Assembly: GCA_026770585.1 (NCBI GenBank)
Contig: MU646736.1
Location: forward strand, 78,972-108,925
Reading direction: 5' to 3'
Source: Baffinella frigidus
Taxonomy: Eukaryota > Cryptophyceae > Cryptomonadales > Baffinellaceae
DNA: 29,954 nucleotides
Position numbers and translations under genes: made by a program. Positions 11,201 to 18,983 of this stretch are shown here, one piece after another. The notes beneath the pieces are model-generated. The model had not been told where the DNA came from. It saw only the letters and a program-made list of their open reading frames with translations, and ran no database searches. Position 1 is the first letter of the stretch. The number at the start of each line of letters is the position of its first letter.

Positions 11201-12320
11201 TTTTCCAGCCAGCCTCTCCCAATATTATGCTGTATTGGGCCGGACATTGCTCCGCGCATTGCCGGGAATTCGTGCTCCAAAAGGTCGGTTTTCGCTCCAG
11301 CCTCTCCGCGCACAATATTTGGCCGAGCATTGCTCCGTGCATTGCTTCTGCCGAGAATCCTTCTGTAGCACCAATTCTGCACGAATTCGTGCCGCAGAAG
11401 GTGCGTACACTTCTCCGTGCGACAGCACACATTTACGGGATTAGTTCTGAGATTCGAGCAGTGAGCAACAACACACCTGGGTCTGTACAGGAAGAAGGAA
11501 GCATTCAGCAGAAGCTGCAGAAGGTGTGTCGCTTCTCCAGCCAGCTTCTCCGCAAAGAATCGTTGCCTTACAGGAAGCATGCTGAAATTTTCTTTTGTGG
11601 AAGCATGGCGCAGGTTTAGGGTTTAGAGTTCACCCTCAACTCTCAACCCTCAACATCGCACATTGCAGGGAACGATGCTGATTCGCGCAGTCGGCAACCA
11701 ACCTGGATCTGCACCAAAATAAAGAAGCACAGTTCTCCCCCAACCTCCCGAACGACACCAGTGAGGTCTTTCTTTGACCGAAAACTGCCCAGCAGCCACA
11801 TTGAGCGATGGTTCGTTTTGCCATCGTGCGTTTTATTCCATGCGTCATCTTAGTTGGACCACGCAAGGCTCCCCTGTACGCCAGTTGACCGAATCGGGCA
11901 ACTAGTTGACTGAACCGGTTGACTGAACCTGGCAAGTGTGGTGCGTGGACGACAACTTACAGACAACTGAGGAATTGGCTTGGGGAATTTGAACGAGAAG
12001 TCGCCCGAAATCGGGCAGCCTGCGGCGCAAAAATCCAGCGGAAAACACTTGAAAAGACGACCGGGAAGAAACGATTTCTAGCCGACTTGGAGCGGTTCTA
12101 TCCCGCTCCAAGTCGGCCTTTCAGGAAATATGGCGGGTTTATTGTGGAATCGCCTTTCAAGAAATATTATGGTGGAATCGCCTTTCAGGAAATATGAATT
12201 TTTGACGAAGAAAAGGTGCAGGTGCTGAACGTTCCGGATGCTGCTGGGATGTCTAATAAACCCAAGCACGGGTACACGCGGTTCTCCGACGACGCTGAGA
12301 AAGCCCTCATCGAACTCCAG
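7688..12320 (+). CDS. Spliced gene of unknown function, partly coiled-coil (partial model)
   Basis: Nine exons are supported by GT-AG borders, open frame and GC-rich third positions: 7688-7765, 8292-8507, 9188-9231, 9362-9415, 9903-10037, 10535-10636, 10878-10995, 11452-11523 and 12222-12320. Joins are in phase for exons 1-2, 3-4, 4-5, 6-7, 7-8 and 8-9. Exons between 8507 and 9188 and between 10037 and 10535 must be missing from my model; 8807-8890 is one candidate. Exon 2 encodes a heptad-rich segment (AARLQAELDARLAAATAW) followed by a Pro-rich linker and an HQQERLAEEAHG helix. Later exons read TWGVPKDDLEALCDWVMQ, SQGLKEHMDDFERDPEDAQQ, LQREELLKVKARLKLAAS and FSDDAEKALIELQ. The product is probably a charged, helical, cytosolic or nuclear protein. 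No family is recognised. The start may be the exon at 5574. The 3' end and the donor after 12320 are unclear. Confidence 0.55.
7905..8015 (+). repeat. (TCTCTCTCAA)n and CT-rich minisatellite
   Basis: Repeats of TCTCTCTCAA grade into plain CT just before GGAGGCAG at 8021-8028, so the array forms the pyrimidine tract of a candidate acceptor that precedes a decayed exon copy. Confidence 0.85.
8029..8075 (+). pseudogene. Decayed copy of the 8292-8507 exon head
   Basis: After a CT tract and GGCAG, the sequence encodes TARLQTELDARLATLL, closely matching AARLQAELDARLAAA of the exon at 8292. It then reaches TAG at about 8081. Only about the first 16 codons and the acceptor side are duplicated. Confidence 0.7.
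8223..8280 (+). repeat. (CT)n tract upstream of a splice acceptor
   Basis: A CT microsatellite ends 11 bases before the CAG acceptor of the 8292 exon and can serve as its polypyrimidine tract. Confidence 0.85.
9299..9361 (+). repeat. Three copies of the acceptor edge of the 9362 exon
   Basis: GCAGACGTG occurs at about 9302, 9323 and 9358. Only the third opens into the 54-nt exon (TWGVPKDDLEALCDWVMQ). Confidence 0.65.
9427..9613. repeat. Interstitial telomere-like array (CCCTAAA and variants)
   Basis: Dense CCCTAAA, CCCTCAA and CCCTAAT units lie in the intron after the 9362-9415 exon, with the C-rich strand on the coding strand. Confidence 0.9.
9681..9735 (+). pseudogene. Frameshifted copy of the 9903-10037 exon
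   Basis: CCAG followed by AGTCAAGGATTGAAAGAGCA matches the intact exon (AGTCAAGGACTGAAGGAGCA). Next comes a 4-base insertion (ATTGACGGATGAC against ATGGATGAC), which shifts the frame into a stop. Similarity continues to GACCCTGAG and then fades. Confidence 0.8.
9832..9898 (+). repeat. (CT)n tract forming the polypyrimidine tract of the 9903 exon
   Basis: About 65 bp of CTCTCT runs directly into CGGCAG, the acceptor of the 9903-10037 exon. The decayed copy at 9681 lacks this tract. Confidence 0.9.
10300..10560 (+). repeat. Copies of the acceptor edge of the 10535 exon
   Basis: GCGGCGCAGGGTG followed by a GC block and CGGAAACGGG occurs at about 10300 and 10528. A third shorter copy (GCGGTGCAGGGTTGG) is at about 10406. 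Only the last leads into the open exon. Confidence 0.65.
10960..11410 (+). repeat. Ladder of exon-tail copies (C-F-C-R-E-F-V-L-x-K plus donor)
   Basis: The last codons of the 10878-10995 exon and its donor recur at about 11053-11094, 11163-11202, 11246-11289, 11332-11362 and 11374-11405. Each copy has a GAATTC or GAATCC core, and most end AAGGT or AGGGT. Segments between them share GCCAGCCTCTCC and ATTGCTCCG motifs, giving a unit of roughly 85 bp. Confidence 0.8.
11681..11730 (+). pseudogene. Decayed copy of the 11452-11523 exon
   Basis: ATTCGCGCAGTCGGCAACCA and the following bases match ATTCGAGCAGTGAGCAACAA of the exon at 11452. The matching frame ends at TAA after CACCAAAA. Confidence 0.65.
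12081..12117. repeat. Perfect 15-bp hairpin
   Basis: GCCGACTTGGAGCGG (12081-12095) pairs perfectly with CCGCTCCAAGTCGGC (12103-12117) across a 7-nt loop. It is followed by two copies of a TTTCAGGAAATAT / TGGTGGAATCGCC motif up to 12197. The open frame through it (11960-12110) is not in phase with the neighbouring exons. Confidence 0.75.
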
Positions 12321-12548
12321 GGCACGTCCACCCTCCCCCTCTCCTCCAGCTATCTCGACTGCTGGTTTATGGTTCAGGGTTGGGGACCCTGAATCATAGC
12401 CCTCCACTGCCCTCAATTGCCCTCCCCTGCCCTCCTCCCGCGATACACGCCCCCCCCCACCCTCCACCTCATCTGGCGCAAACAGTGAGTAGTTACTGCG
12501 AGGATCACTGTGCAATAGGCGCCAGGTCCTAGAACGACGATTGGGAGA

Positions 12549-12602
12549 TACACCGAAGAAGAAGAGAAGACGAAGAGAACGCCCTCATCGATCTCCAGCC
12601 CC
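12549..12602 (+). pseudogene. Diverged copy of the 12222-12320 exon tail
   Basis: The codons EDEENALIDLQ match DDAEKALIELQ at the end of the 12222 exon. The identical block GCCCTCATCGA(T/A)CTCCAG occurs in both. The copy is preceded by an Arg-rich frame; whether it is used as an exon is unknown. Confidence 0.6.
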
Positions 12603-12679
12603 CCCCCCTCCTCTCGCCACCCCCCGGCTCCCTTCAGCTGGCAGCTCTCTGCCATCGAGGTAGCGGGCACGCTCCCTTT

Positions 12680-12725
12680 GGGGTTTGGGGGGAGGATGTA
12701 GGGTTTAGGGTTTAGGGTTTAGGGT
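12680..12725. repeat. Short TTTAGGG array
   Basis: Telomere-type heptamers with the G-rich strand on plus, opposite in orientation to the other arrays on this side of the window. Confidence 0.85.
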
Positions 12726-12834
12726 ACACCCCCATGGGTGTGTTGTGAATGGTGACTAGCGTCCCTCCCGCCCGTGGAGGCGTGTCACCATCTCGCGGAA
12801 GAGAGAGGGTGCCACCTAGCCTGCCTGTCGCACC

Positions 12835-12950
12835 ACGCGATGGTAGATATGCTATGAATGCAGAAGCACGCTATGGTAGATATCCGATGCCTATGAATGC
12901 AGAAGCACGCTGTGGTAGATATGCGATGCGTTTCTCAGCACGCTAGGCGT
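12835..12950. repeat. Tandem repeat, about 57-bp unit
   Basis: The block ATGAATGCAGAAGCACGCT followed by (A/G)TGGTAGATAT occurs twice, with a partial copy on each side. The frame is open (GRYAMNAEARYGRYPM), but I see no splice borders. Confidence 0.7.
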
Positions 12951-13053
12951 GCGATGCCTGATGCACCACGGTACACATGCGACGCCGCTCGAGTCCCAGC
13001 AAGGAGCCTTGCGGTGGTAGCGAGGATCGCGGCACCCTTAACCCTACACCCTC

Positions 13054-13240
13054 GGCCAGGCAAGGACAGAGACGAGGCCATATCGCTTGATTGACTGACG
13101 TTGGAAGAGGGCACCGGTAGACGGGACCACACGGCGTGTGTTGGCAGGCTCGGACCAGAGCGAGGTGTGCGTTGAGGCTAACACTACAGGGATCGATTTG
13201 CAGGCAAGGACAGAGACGAGGTGTGCGTGGCATTCCCATA
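13054..13240 (+). repeat. Copies of the acceptor edge of the 13311 exon
   Basis: CCAGGCAAGGACAGAGACGA occurs at about 13056 and, as CAGGCAAGGACAGAGACGAG, at 13201. The 13201 copy continues GTGTGCGTGGCATTC as in the exon at 13311. A more diverged version (GAGCGAGGTGTGCG) is at about 13157. Confidence 0.7.
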
Positions 13241-13310
13241 TCTCTCGTTCTGAAGAGGCTGACGATGGTAGAGGGAATCGCTGCACCCTGAACCCTACAC
13301 CCTCGACCAG

Positions 13311-13450
13311 GCAAGGACAGGGACGAGGTGTGCGTGGCATTCACGTATCAGGCGATCGAGTGGACCTGCTGGCTCAAGAGCTCTGGGGACCCTTCGCTGA
13401 TGAAGGACGCGCGCCCCCGCTCTACCCACGGCATCCGACACCACCGGTAA
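13311..13450 (+). CDS. Possible terminal exon with PAN/apple-like motif
   Basis: After CTCGACCAG, the frame beginning at the third base reads DEVCVAFTYQAIEWTCWLKS and continues to TAA at 13448-13450, with strongly GC-rich third positions. The pattern C-x-A-F-T-Y followed by C-W-L-K-S is typical of the C-terminal half of PAN/apple domains, which bind ligands in extracellular proteins. The alternative is an internal exon ending at 13446 with donor GTAATT. The overlapping frame is also open but has poorer codon texture. No upstream exon carrying the rest of a PAN domain was found, so this is tentative. Confidence 0.4.
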
Positions 13451-13471
13451 TTGCCTCCCTCAGACACCACC

Positions 13472-13597
13472 GGTACAGGGGTACCTCGCTCATAAGAACC
13501 CCTCCCGCCCCCTAGGACCACCGTAGGACCCTACGCATAGCCCTACTCAAGGGTCCTAGGCGGAGGCGCTTTCTGATGAGCGAGGTACCCCTGTACC
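13472..13597. mobile_element. MITE-like foldback, 22-bp perfect terminal repeats
   Basis: GGTACAGGGGTACCTCGCTC plus AT (13472-13493) is exactly inverted at 13576-13597. The 126-bp element has further imperfect pairing inside (CCCCCTAGGA with TCCTAGGCGG). It starts 25 bp after the 3' border of the candidate PAN exon. The last bases of that exon and the donor (GACACCACCGGTA) are duplicated at its left end. No transposase is present and no clear target-site duplication was found. Confidence 0.8.
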
Positions 13598-13599
13598 AT

Positions 13600-14700
13600 T
13601 CCCTGCGTCCCTCCCTGCCTGTTGTTCTGCAGATATTTCCTGTCCGCGCAAGTTGTTTGGTTCCCGCCGTTGTTGGTTGTGTGATGTGTGATGTGTGATG
13701 TGTGGTGGGTGGGATACAGGAGCAGCACGGTGACGTCAGTCCTCAACTCCTGGGCGCAAGACTATGCCTCCCATCCTGCGCCTCTCGACCCTGCTCTCGC
13801 TCTCCCGATCGCCAAGTCACGAGCTTCCACGGCCGGAGTTCCACCCCAACGAGAATGAAGAGGGGTTTCGCGCTCGAGAGGGGGGCCTAACACAGGCTGA
13901 GACGGGCGCATGCGAGCGGTGATCGCCTCCTAGTGCCTCCTGGAAGGTGGTTGTGCCATATGCTATCGCTCCTGGCATGTGAGGGGCGCGGGAGGGGAGG
14001 GGAGCTGTATATTGTTGCGTTGAGTGGAGGTGTAAATATTGGATGCACAGGTTCGATGCTCTTGATTCCATCATCGGACACCATAGAGAGCGAGGGAGCG
14101 ATAGAGCGAGAGCGCGCGTGTGCGAAAGAGCGAGGGGGAGAGGGAGATCGAACGAGAGAGGGAGCGCGCGAGAGAGAGCGAGAGCGAGAGAGAAACACGC
14201 ACGTGCACGCAACCACGCTCTCTCGCGTGGCTGACCAGAGTCACCCATCTCAGCGAGAAAAAGCACGCACTCAATCAAGCCACATGCACGCCCCCCCCTC
14301 GGTGGATCGCACAATAGCAGCGAGTCGAGCACCCCACAACGCAAGCCCCCGTACACACATGCAGTCCAGGATGATGTTGTTTTGTACTCAGCGGCATCCC
14401 TCCCCTCTCGCGTGCAGCTCACCTTACTTAGGACTGCCGCCCCCACCCCCGCGTCTCCACGCTCTCTCTCTCTCGAGATTAGCTCTCCTCGATCGCAGGG
14501 AGCTTGCCCGCACGACGCATCCGCACCTGTTGAGAAGGTTCAAGGTTATGAGCCTCAGTGCGGAGTTCTCTTCCTGTTGAGAAGGTTGAGCCTCAGTGCC
14601 AGAGGGGGAAGGACGGCGTCCGGGTGGGGGGGTAAGGTGGGCGAGGGTGAGTTGTGATCACCAAGGCGCTCCTGGGTGTGCCTCAGGGCCAGGTGTTCAC
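13600..14700. other. No gene seen; GA-rich repeats
   Basis: This holds TGATGTGTGATGTG repeats (13678-13706), a GAGAGC-rich microsatellite (about 14080-14195) and duplicated CCTGTTGAGAAGGTT motifs (about 14527 and 14573). The long minus-strand frame crossing it is repeat-driven. Confidence 0.5.
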
Positions 14701-14710
14701 GGACCAAAAG

Positions 14711-14840
14711 CACATGTCGAGGCTCAGTGGGGTGTGCACATGTCGAGGCTCAGTGGGGTGTGCACATGTCGAGGCTCAGTGGGGTGTGCACATGTCGAGG
14801 CTCAGTGGGGTGTGCACATGTCGAGGCTCAGTGGGGTGTG
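14711..14840. repeat. Five perfect copies of a 26-bp tandem repeat
   Basis: Five head-to-tail units starting CACATGTCGAGGCTCAGTGG and ending GGTGTG, at 14711, 14737, 14763, 14789 and 14815. The identity implies recent expansion. Confidence 0.95.
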
Positions 14841-14942
14841 CTGCGGGGAGACCCTGCCTGGTAGATACGCCTTAAGACAAGCTGCAAGAGGTTCAGAGGC
14901 TTGCGATTATGGGATGGATGTCGATAAGCAATACGCCACGTG

Positions 14943-15061
14943 GATAATCCGTAGGACCCTACGGTATGCCACCCGTAGGGACATGGGGTTGTTCCTACCG
15001 ATATCCTGACCGATTCTTGGCAATAATCCGACCACAAATCCCTTTGTAGCCCGCTGTGTGG
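14943..15061. mobile_element. GTAGG/CCTAC foldback element, copy 1 (inverted core)
   Basis: Shares ATCCGTAGGA at the start and a CCCTTTG..G.CCGCTGTGTGG end with the copies at 16943 and 18135. The palindromic centre (CCCGTAGGGACATGGGGTTG) is in the opposite orientation. A self-complementary GTAGGACCCTAC lies inside. Confidence 0.65.
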
Positions 15062-15202
15062 CTCTGCTTCACTAGGGTTGACCGACTATTTTCAAGTGGG
15101 TTTGCGGTAAAAATCCGTCAACTTGGGAACGGGACAGAGCCCGCCCCCCCCCAATTGGTGAGCCCACACAAATTGAGACAGCGCTAGGAAGCGGTTGTGA
15201 GG

Positions 15203-15575
15203 GGAGGAGACCTCGTGGTTGATGAAATGAAATGATGAAACATCTCTCAACAAAGGTCTAAGTGGGAGAGCGAGAGAGGAGGAGACCTCCTTCTCCGGAA
15301 CCCAAGTCCTCGAGGACAGGGAGCAATCGTCCTCGAGTACGTGGTTCAGGAGAAACTGTCGGGGGTGGGTGGCACCTCGTGGTCCAGTGAGTTGAGAAAC
15401 ACTGTGCGTGGTGGGAGAGTGGGATGGGAGGAGACCTCGCGCTACTGCGATGTTGCAACTACTGGGCGTGGTGGGAGGGTAGGAGGGTNNNNNNNNNNNN
15501 NNNNNNNNNNNNNNNNNNNNNNNNNNNNGGGGGGGGGGGGGGGGGGGGGGGGGGGAGAGTGGAAGGGGAGGTGAC
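15203..15575 (-). repeat. Copies of the donor edge of the last prefoldin exon, interrupted by a gap
   Basis: The plus-strand motif GGAG(A/G)(T/A)GACCTCGTGGTT, which is the end of the exon at 15576 and its donor, recurs at about 15203-15222, 15280, 15371 and 15430. Each is associated with GTGGGAGAGTGGGA-type repeats. Ns fill 15489-15528, and 27 Gs follow at 15529-15555. The final C-terminal exon of the prefoldin gene is expected here or below and was not identified. Confidence 0.7.
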
Positions 15576-18500
15576 CTCGTGGTTGTAGACGCGCGCCATG
15601 TTCACCTCCGTTGTCGTGATCTGGTGTAGGGTGTTGCGGTTAGGGCTTGGGGTTTAGGGTTTATGGTTTAGGGTATGGGGTTTAGGGTTTAGGGTTTTGG
15701 GGTTTAGAGTTTAGGGTTTTGGGGTTTAGGGTTTAGGGTTTAGGGTTGAGGGTTTCGGCCAGGGGTTAGGATCTGCCGCCAGTGCGCGCAGGCTCATAGA
15801 CGTCATGTATGAGGCTTACCACCGAGTACAAGTATGCCGCTAACTCCCGAGTACAGTGGGCCCAACGGCCCGAGGCAGGATGGAACGTCGTGGACTATTT
15901 CCTCACACCAGCAGCGTCTTGTGCGCGGTGCCAGTCAAACATTATCAGTCAACTCAATATCTCAATTATCTCGTCAAGTCAACCCCCCAAAACTAAAGTT
16001 GACGCTCCGTCAAGTCATTGTATAAGTTGACGAAACCATCCCACTGGCAGCGGCAATGGAAGCTACCCCCAAATGATCCGAGGCAGGCTACCACCATTGG
16101 GTTCTAGCGTAGGGCTGGTGCCTAGGAGCATAGGACCCCCCCAGTGCGGTGCGTGTCCTCAATCGCGAGTAACACCTCGAAAGGAAAACTCCAAAACATC
16201 AAGGGTGGTTTCCTACGGAATTTCCTACCATAGAAAGTAGACAATTCCGTAGGGCCATAGGACGAAACAAAAGGTTGTTGGTGGTAGACACATGTGGGCA
16301 CGGACCTGGTCGCGGAGGAAGGCAAGCTGTTCCTTGACCTTGGCGAGGTTCACCGTCGCGGTCTCGAGGTTCCCCGAAAGCAGGTTCTCCGCTTCCTGTT
16401 CAGGGTCAAATCAAACATTTTCAGCCTCGTGTTTCAAGTGAAATTTCCTGTTCATGAGACCACACTCATCAAGCTGTTCCTTGATCTTGGCAAGGTTCAC
16501 CGTCGCCGTCTCCAGGTTGCCGGAGAGAAGGTTCTCTGCCTCCTGTTGAGGGTGGAACGACAGCAGAGTTTCAGCCTCCTGTTTCAAGAGAAATGTGTGT
16601 TTAATGTGTGAAATGTGCGTTTAATCGGATCGCGAATTTTCTCGCGCCAGAGCGGTTTCGATCAAGATGGTTTCGCCATCGCAGTTTGAAGCAAGTGTTG
16701 TGTCTGAGCGGGACCCTGTGCGGGGGGTGAGATCAACTCGACTGAGCTAGAGATAGGATGTCTGGGGGAGGGCCTGTCGATACGATCAGAGGTGGTGCAT
16801 ACGGGCAGGGTTGGGGACTACCAACACGGTCACCATGTACTCTACCGAAAGGCCGCAAGGCGCACAGTTGAATCAAAGAGTTGTCTCTGAGCGGCATCCT
16901 GTGGGGCCACACAGCGAAAGCATGTCCGGGCATAAAATGCACGGGTTTCCGTCAACTTATCCGTAGGAACCCCCCTATGTTCCTACGGGTTGCCTACCGT
17001 ATGGTCCTAGGTCTGATCGCTCAGGGGTTTTTCAAGATCCCTTTGACGTCCGCTGCGTGGGTGGGGGGAGGGGACCTCGAAGGTGAACTCCATCATGACG
17101 TTAGCACCGAGCCAGAGGCAGCACGAGTCCACCTTCTTGAGTTTCGCCTGCCAGAATCCAACCCCCTCGCCTCAGCTTCACACGTGGGCGAGGCTAGAGA
17201 GAGGGACCGTGCGAGATGTTACGCGCTCGCAGTGCTCAAGTGCACCCACCCACCCGCAGCTTCACGCATGCAATCAGCAAGCCTCACACTGCACGCGTGC
17301 ACACAGCCAGGCTCAGCGTGTGGTGGAGAGGGTGGAGAGGGTGGAGACGAGGAAAGGACGGAAGGCCAGCTTCACATGCGGGTACGGCGGGAGAGAGGGA
17401 TCTAGCGAGAGGTGACAAGCTCGCAGTGACTCTGGCAGGCAGGCAGATGGGGTGGAGAGGCAGGAGAGAGAGGCACGCGCAGTCGCTGAGGTAGTCAGGC
17501 AGTGCGGTGCGGTGGAGAGGACGGATAGATGAGGGAGAGAGGAAAGAGAGAGGACGGAGAGAGAGGGGCAGCACCCTTGGCGAGAATGTTCGAGGGGGGT
17601 TCGAGAGGTCACACCACCACACTGAGGCCATGCGGTGGAGAGGAAGGAGAGATGAGAGAGAGAGAGGAATGAGAGGGAGGGTAGTTGGAGACCTTGGCGA
17701 GGACGTTGGACGCGAGTTCGAAGTTGGTCTCGTACTCTCCCTCCTGGTGGTTGCCAAAATCGGGTGTTACCAAATCGTCAAACACCACCGCTACTCGCCA
17801 GAGGGCGAGGTAAGACGAGACGAGACGTGCGGGCCCTAGCAGCCCCACCCCGTTGAGGGGATAGCACGCTCACCTCAAGAGCTTGGGGTGTGGGGTGTAG
17901 GGTTGGATTGGCTGTTGTGAGGTAGGCGCTGGACTGCGCCCACCGCCCATTTACAAGAGCGCTTAGGGGTGGCGATCCTACCTGGTCCTGCTTGGTCTCT
18001 CAGCGCCCGGTGGGACTTTCCTAGGACACATGACCGTGGCTGGTGTCGGTATCCTCCTGTCCTAGGACACACTGGTTGCCAGCCGCGCTGGCCACACTGC
18101 GGGCAACCAAGGGGTTTTCGGGCGCTGCGAGCCCGAGTTTCCGTTATCTTATCCGTAGGAACCCCCCTATGTCCCTACGGGTTGCCTAATGTAGGGACGT
18201 AGGTCTTATCGCTTAGGGGTTATTCACAATCTCTTGGAAGTCCGCTGTGTGGTACCTGGTCCTGCTTGGTCTTGAGGAAGCGGAGAGCCTCGAGGGTCTT
18301 CTTGATCTCCGGCATCTTCCCCTTCAGGTTGTTCTTGCTCTGCCACCCACCACACGCCAATTCAGCACACGCCAATTCAGCACACGCCAATTCGTGAGTC
18401 ACCTTGCCACCACCCTCCAGTCAAATATGCGCCGATTCCGGCGCACGGCGTGAGCCACCTTGCCACCCGACAGGGCCACCATCTTCGCCGGGGAGCGTGC

Positions 18501-18983
18501 GGCATGCGTTGGACCTCTGGTCCTACCTCGGTTTCATGGTGTCCCCTCAACCCTCACCCCTCAACCCTCACCCTCCACCCTCAACCCTCCTCCTTGAGTG
18601 CGAGGGGCAGACGGCTGAGATGACACCCAACGCGGCCGGTGGGGGATGGGGACTCGAGCGCGGACCTTATCAAGACGCATCTCGACAAGCTTGAACTTGG
18701 AGTACAGATCCTGCAGCGTCTTCAGCGCCTCCTCGTGTGTCTGTGAACACACCAGGCCCACATCATTTCAGGGGCTTCTCGGGAGGTGCGGGGTCGACAG
18801 GTGGGTGGAGAGCGTGGGCGTGGGGGGCCACGTTAGGAGGTGAAGTAAAAACGCGAATGGGGTGTGCAAGACCTGGCGGCTCTTCTCCAGGAAAACGTCG
18901 ACATTGTCGATGAACTCCGCGGTCGGGATCCCCGCGGTGGGCGGGAGCACCACCACCTCAGTTTCAGCCTCTGTATCGCTCAT
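15576..18983 (-). CDS. PFDN3: Prefoldin subunit 3 (VBP1-type), seven exons, 3' end not found
   Basis: Alpha-class subunit of the cytosolic hexameric prefoldin chaperone, which delivers unfolded actin and tubulin to CCT/TRiC. Exons (minus): 18873-18983, 18666-18740, 18256-18339, 17693-17743, 17076-17147, 16306-16395 and 15576-15620. All are GT-AG, all phase 0, and total 176 codons. The ATG at 18983 gives MSDTEAETEV. Family landmarks in order: GIPTAEFIDNVDVFLEK, LQDLYSKFKLVEMRLDK, KGKMPEIKKTLEALRFLK, YETNFELASNVLAK, CLWLGANVMMEF, NLETATVNLAKVKEQLAFLR and TTTEVNMARVYN. The N- and C-terminal coiled-coil helices and the central beta segment are therefore present. Animal and plant members are about 190-200 residues, so only a short C-terminal tail is missing, near the gap. 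The frame stays open upstream of the ATG but is not expected to be coding. Introns hold decayed copies of exons 3, 4, 6 and 7. Confidence 0.93.
15640..15755. repeat. TTTAGGG array in the last prefoldin intron
   Basis: On the minus (coding) strand this reads CCCTAAA, ending 20 bases before the acceptor CCCTACACCAG of the 15576-15620 exon. Confidence 0.9.
15756..16300. other. Prefoldin intron with a perfect 11-bp hairpin
   Basis: CCTACGGAATT (16212-16222) is inverted at 16243-16253. It shares the CCTACGG core with the other foldbacks. CATAGGACCCCCCC and CCATAGGAC flank it at about 16128 and 16254. No other gene is seen. Confidence 0.5.
16471..16542 (-). pseudogene. Second copy of prefoldin exon 6
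   Basis: On the minus strand, after CAACAG, 24 codons (NLETATVNLAKIKEQL core) match exon 6 at 16306-16395 except for Val to Ile. The similarity also covers about 40 bp of upstream intron, so the unit is a 147-bp tandem duplication. The copy lacks the FLRDQ end. Its nearest donor (GATGA|GTGTGG) would be out of phase. Including both copies would duplicate part of a coiled-coil helix, so I take the 16306 copy as functional. Confidence 0.75.
16943..17060. mobile_element. GTAGG/CCTAC foldback element, copy 2, at a prefoldin donor
   Basis: From GTTTCCGTCAAC to CCGCTGCGTGG, with ATCCGTAGGAACCCCCCTAT and CCTACGGGTTGCC inside. It ends 15 bases into the intron that follows exon 5 (17076-17147). It is about 75% similar to the copy at 18135 by eye. 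Confidence 0.8.
17574..17613 (-). pseudogene. Decayed copy of prefoldin exon 4 donor edge
   Basis: Plus-strand CCTTGGCGAGAATGTTCGAG, followed by GTTCGAGAGGT, matches CCTTGGCGAGGACGTTGGAC and GTTCGAAGTTGGT of exon 4 at 17693-17743. GA-rich repeats flank both (17500-17690). Confidence 0.65.
17979..17998 (-). pseudogene. Exact 20-bp copy of prefoldin exon 3 end and donor
   Basis: TACCTGGTCCTGCTTGGTCT is identical to 18253-18272, covering the last 17 bases of exon 3 and the first three of its intron. It lies 260 bp into that same intron. Confidence 0.8.
18135..18252. mobile_element. GTAGG/CCTAC foldback element, copy 3, abutting a prefoldin donor
   Basis: Begins GAGTTTCCGTTATC and ends CCGCTGTGTGG at 18252. 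The donor of exon 3 is at 18255-18254. It is in the same orientation relative to the gene as copy 2, so two introns of one gene begin with the same element. Confidence 0.8.
18351..18395. repeat. Three copies of a 15-bp repeat
   Basis: CACACGCCAATTCAG repeats three times (last copy diverged at its end) just outside the acceptor of prefoldin exon 3. Confidence 0.85.
18541..18596. repeat. CCCTCAA-type array
   Basis: Variant telomere-like units (CCCTCAA, CCCTCAC) in the intron between prefoldin exons 2 and 3. Here the C-rich strand is the non-coding one. Confidence 0.8.

Noticed and set aside
11919-12197. Basic open frame as an extra exon
   Set aside because: Its phase does not fit the exons at 11523 and 12222, and part of it is a hairpin and tandem repeat; kept only as a possibility.
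13817-14446. 210-codon minus-strand frame
   Set aside because: It crosses a GA/CT microsatellite and has no splice context or recognisable domain.
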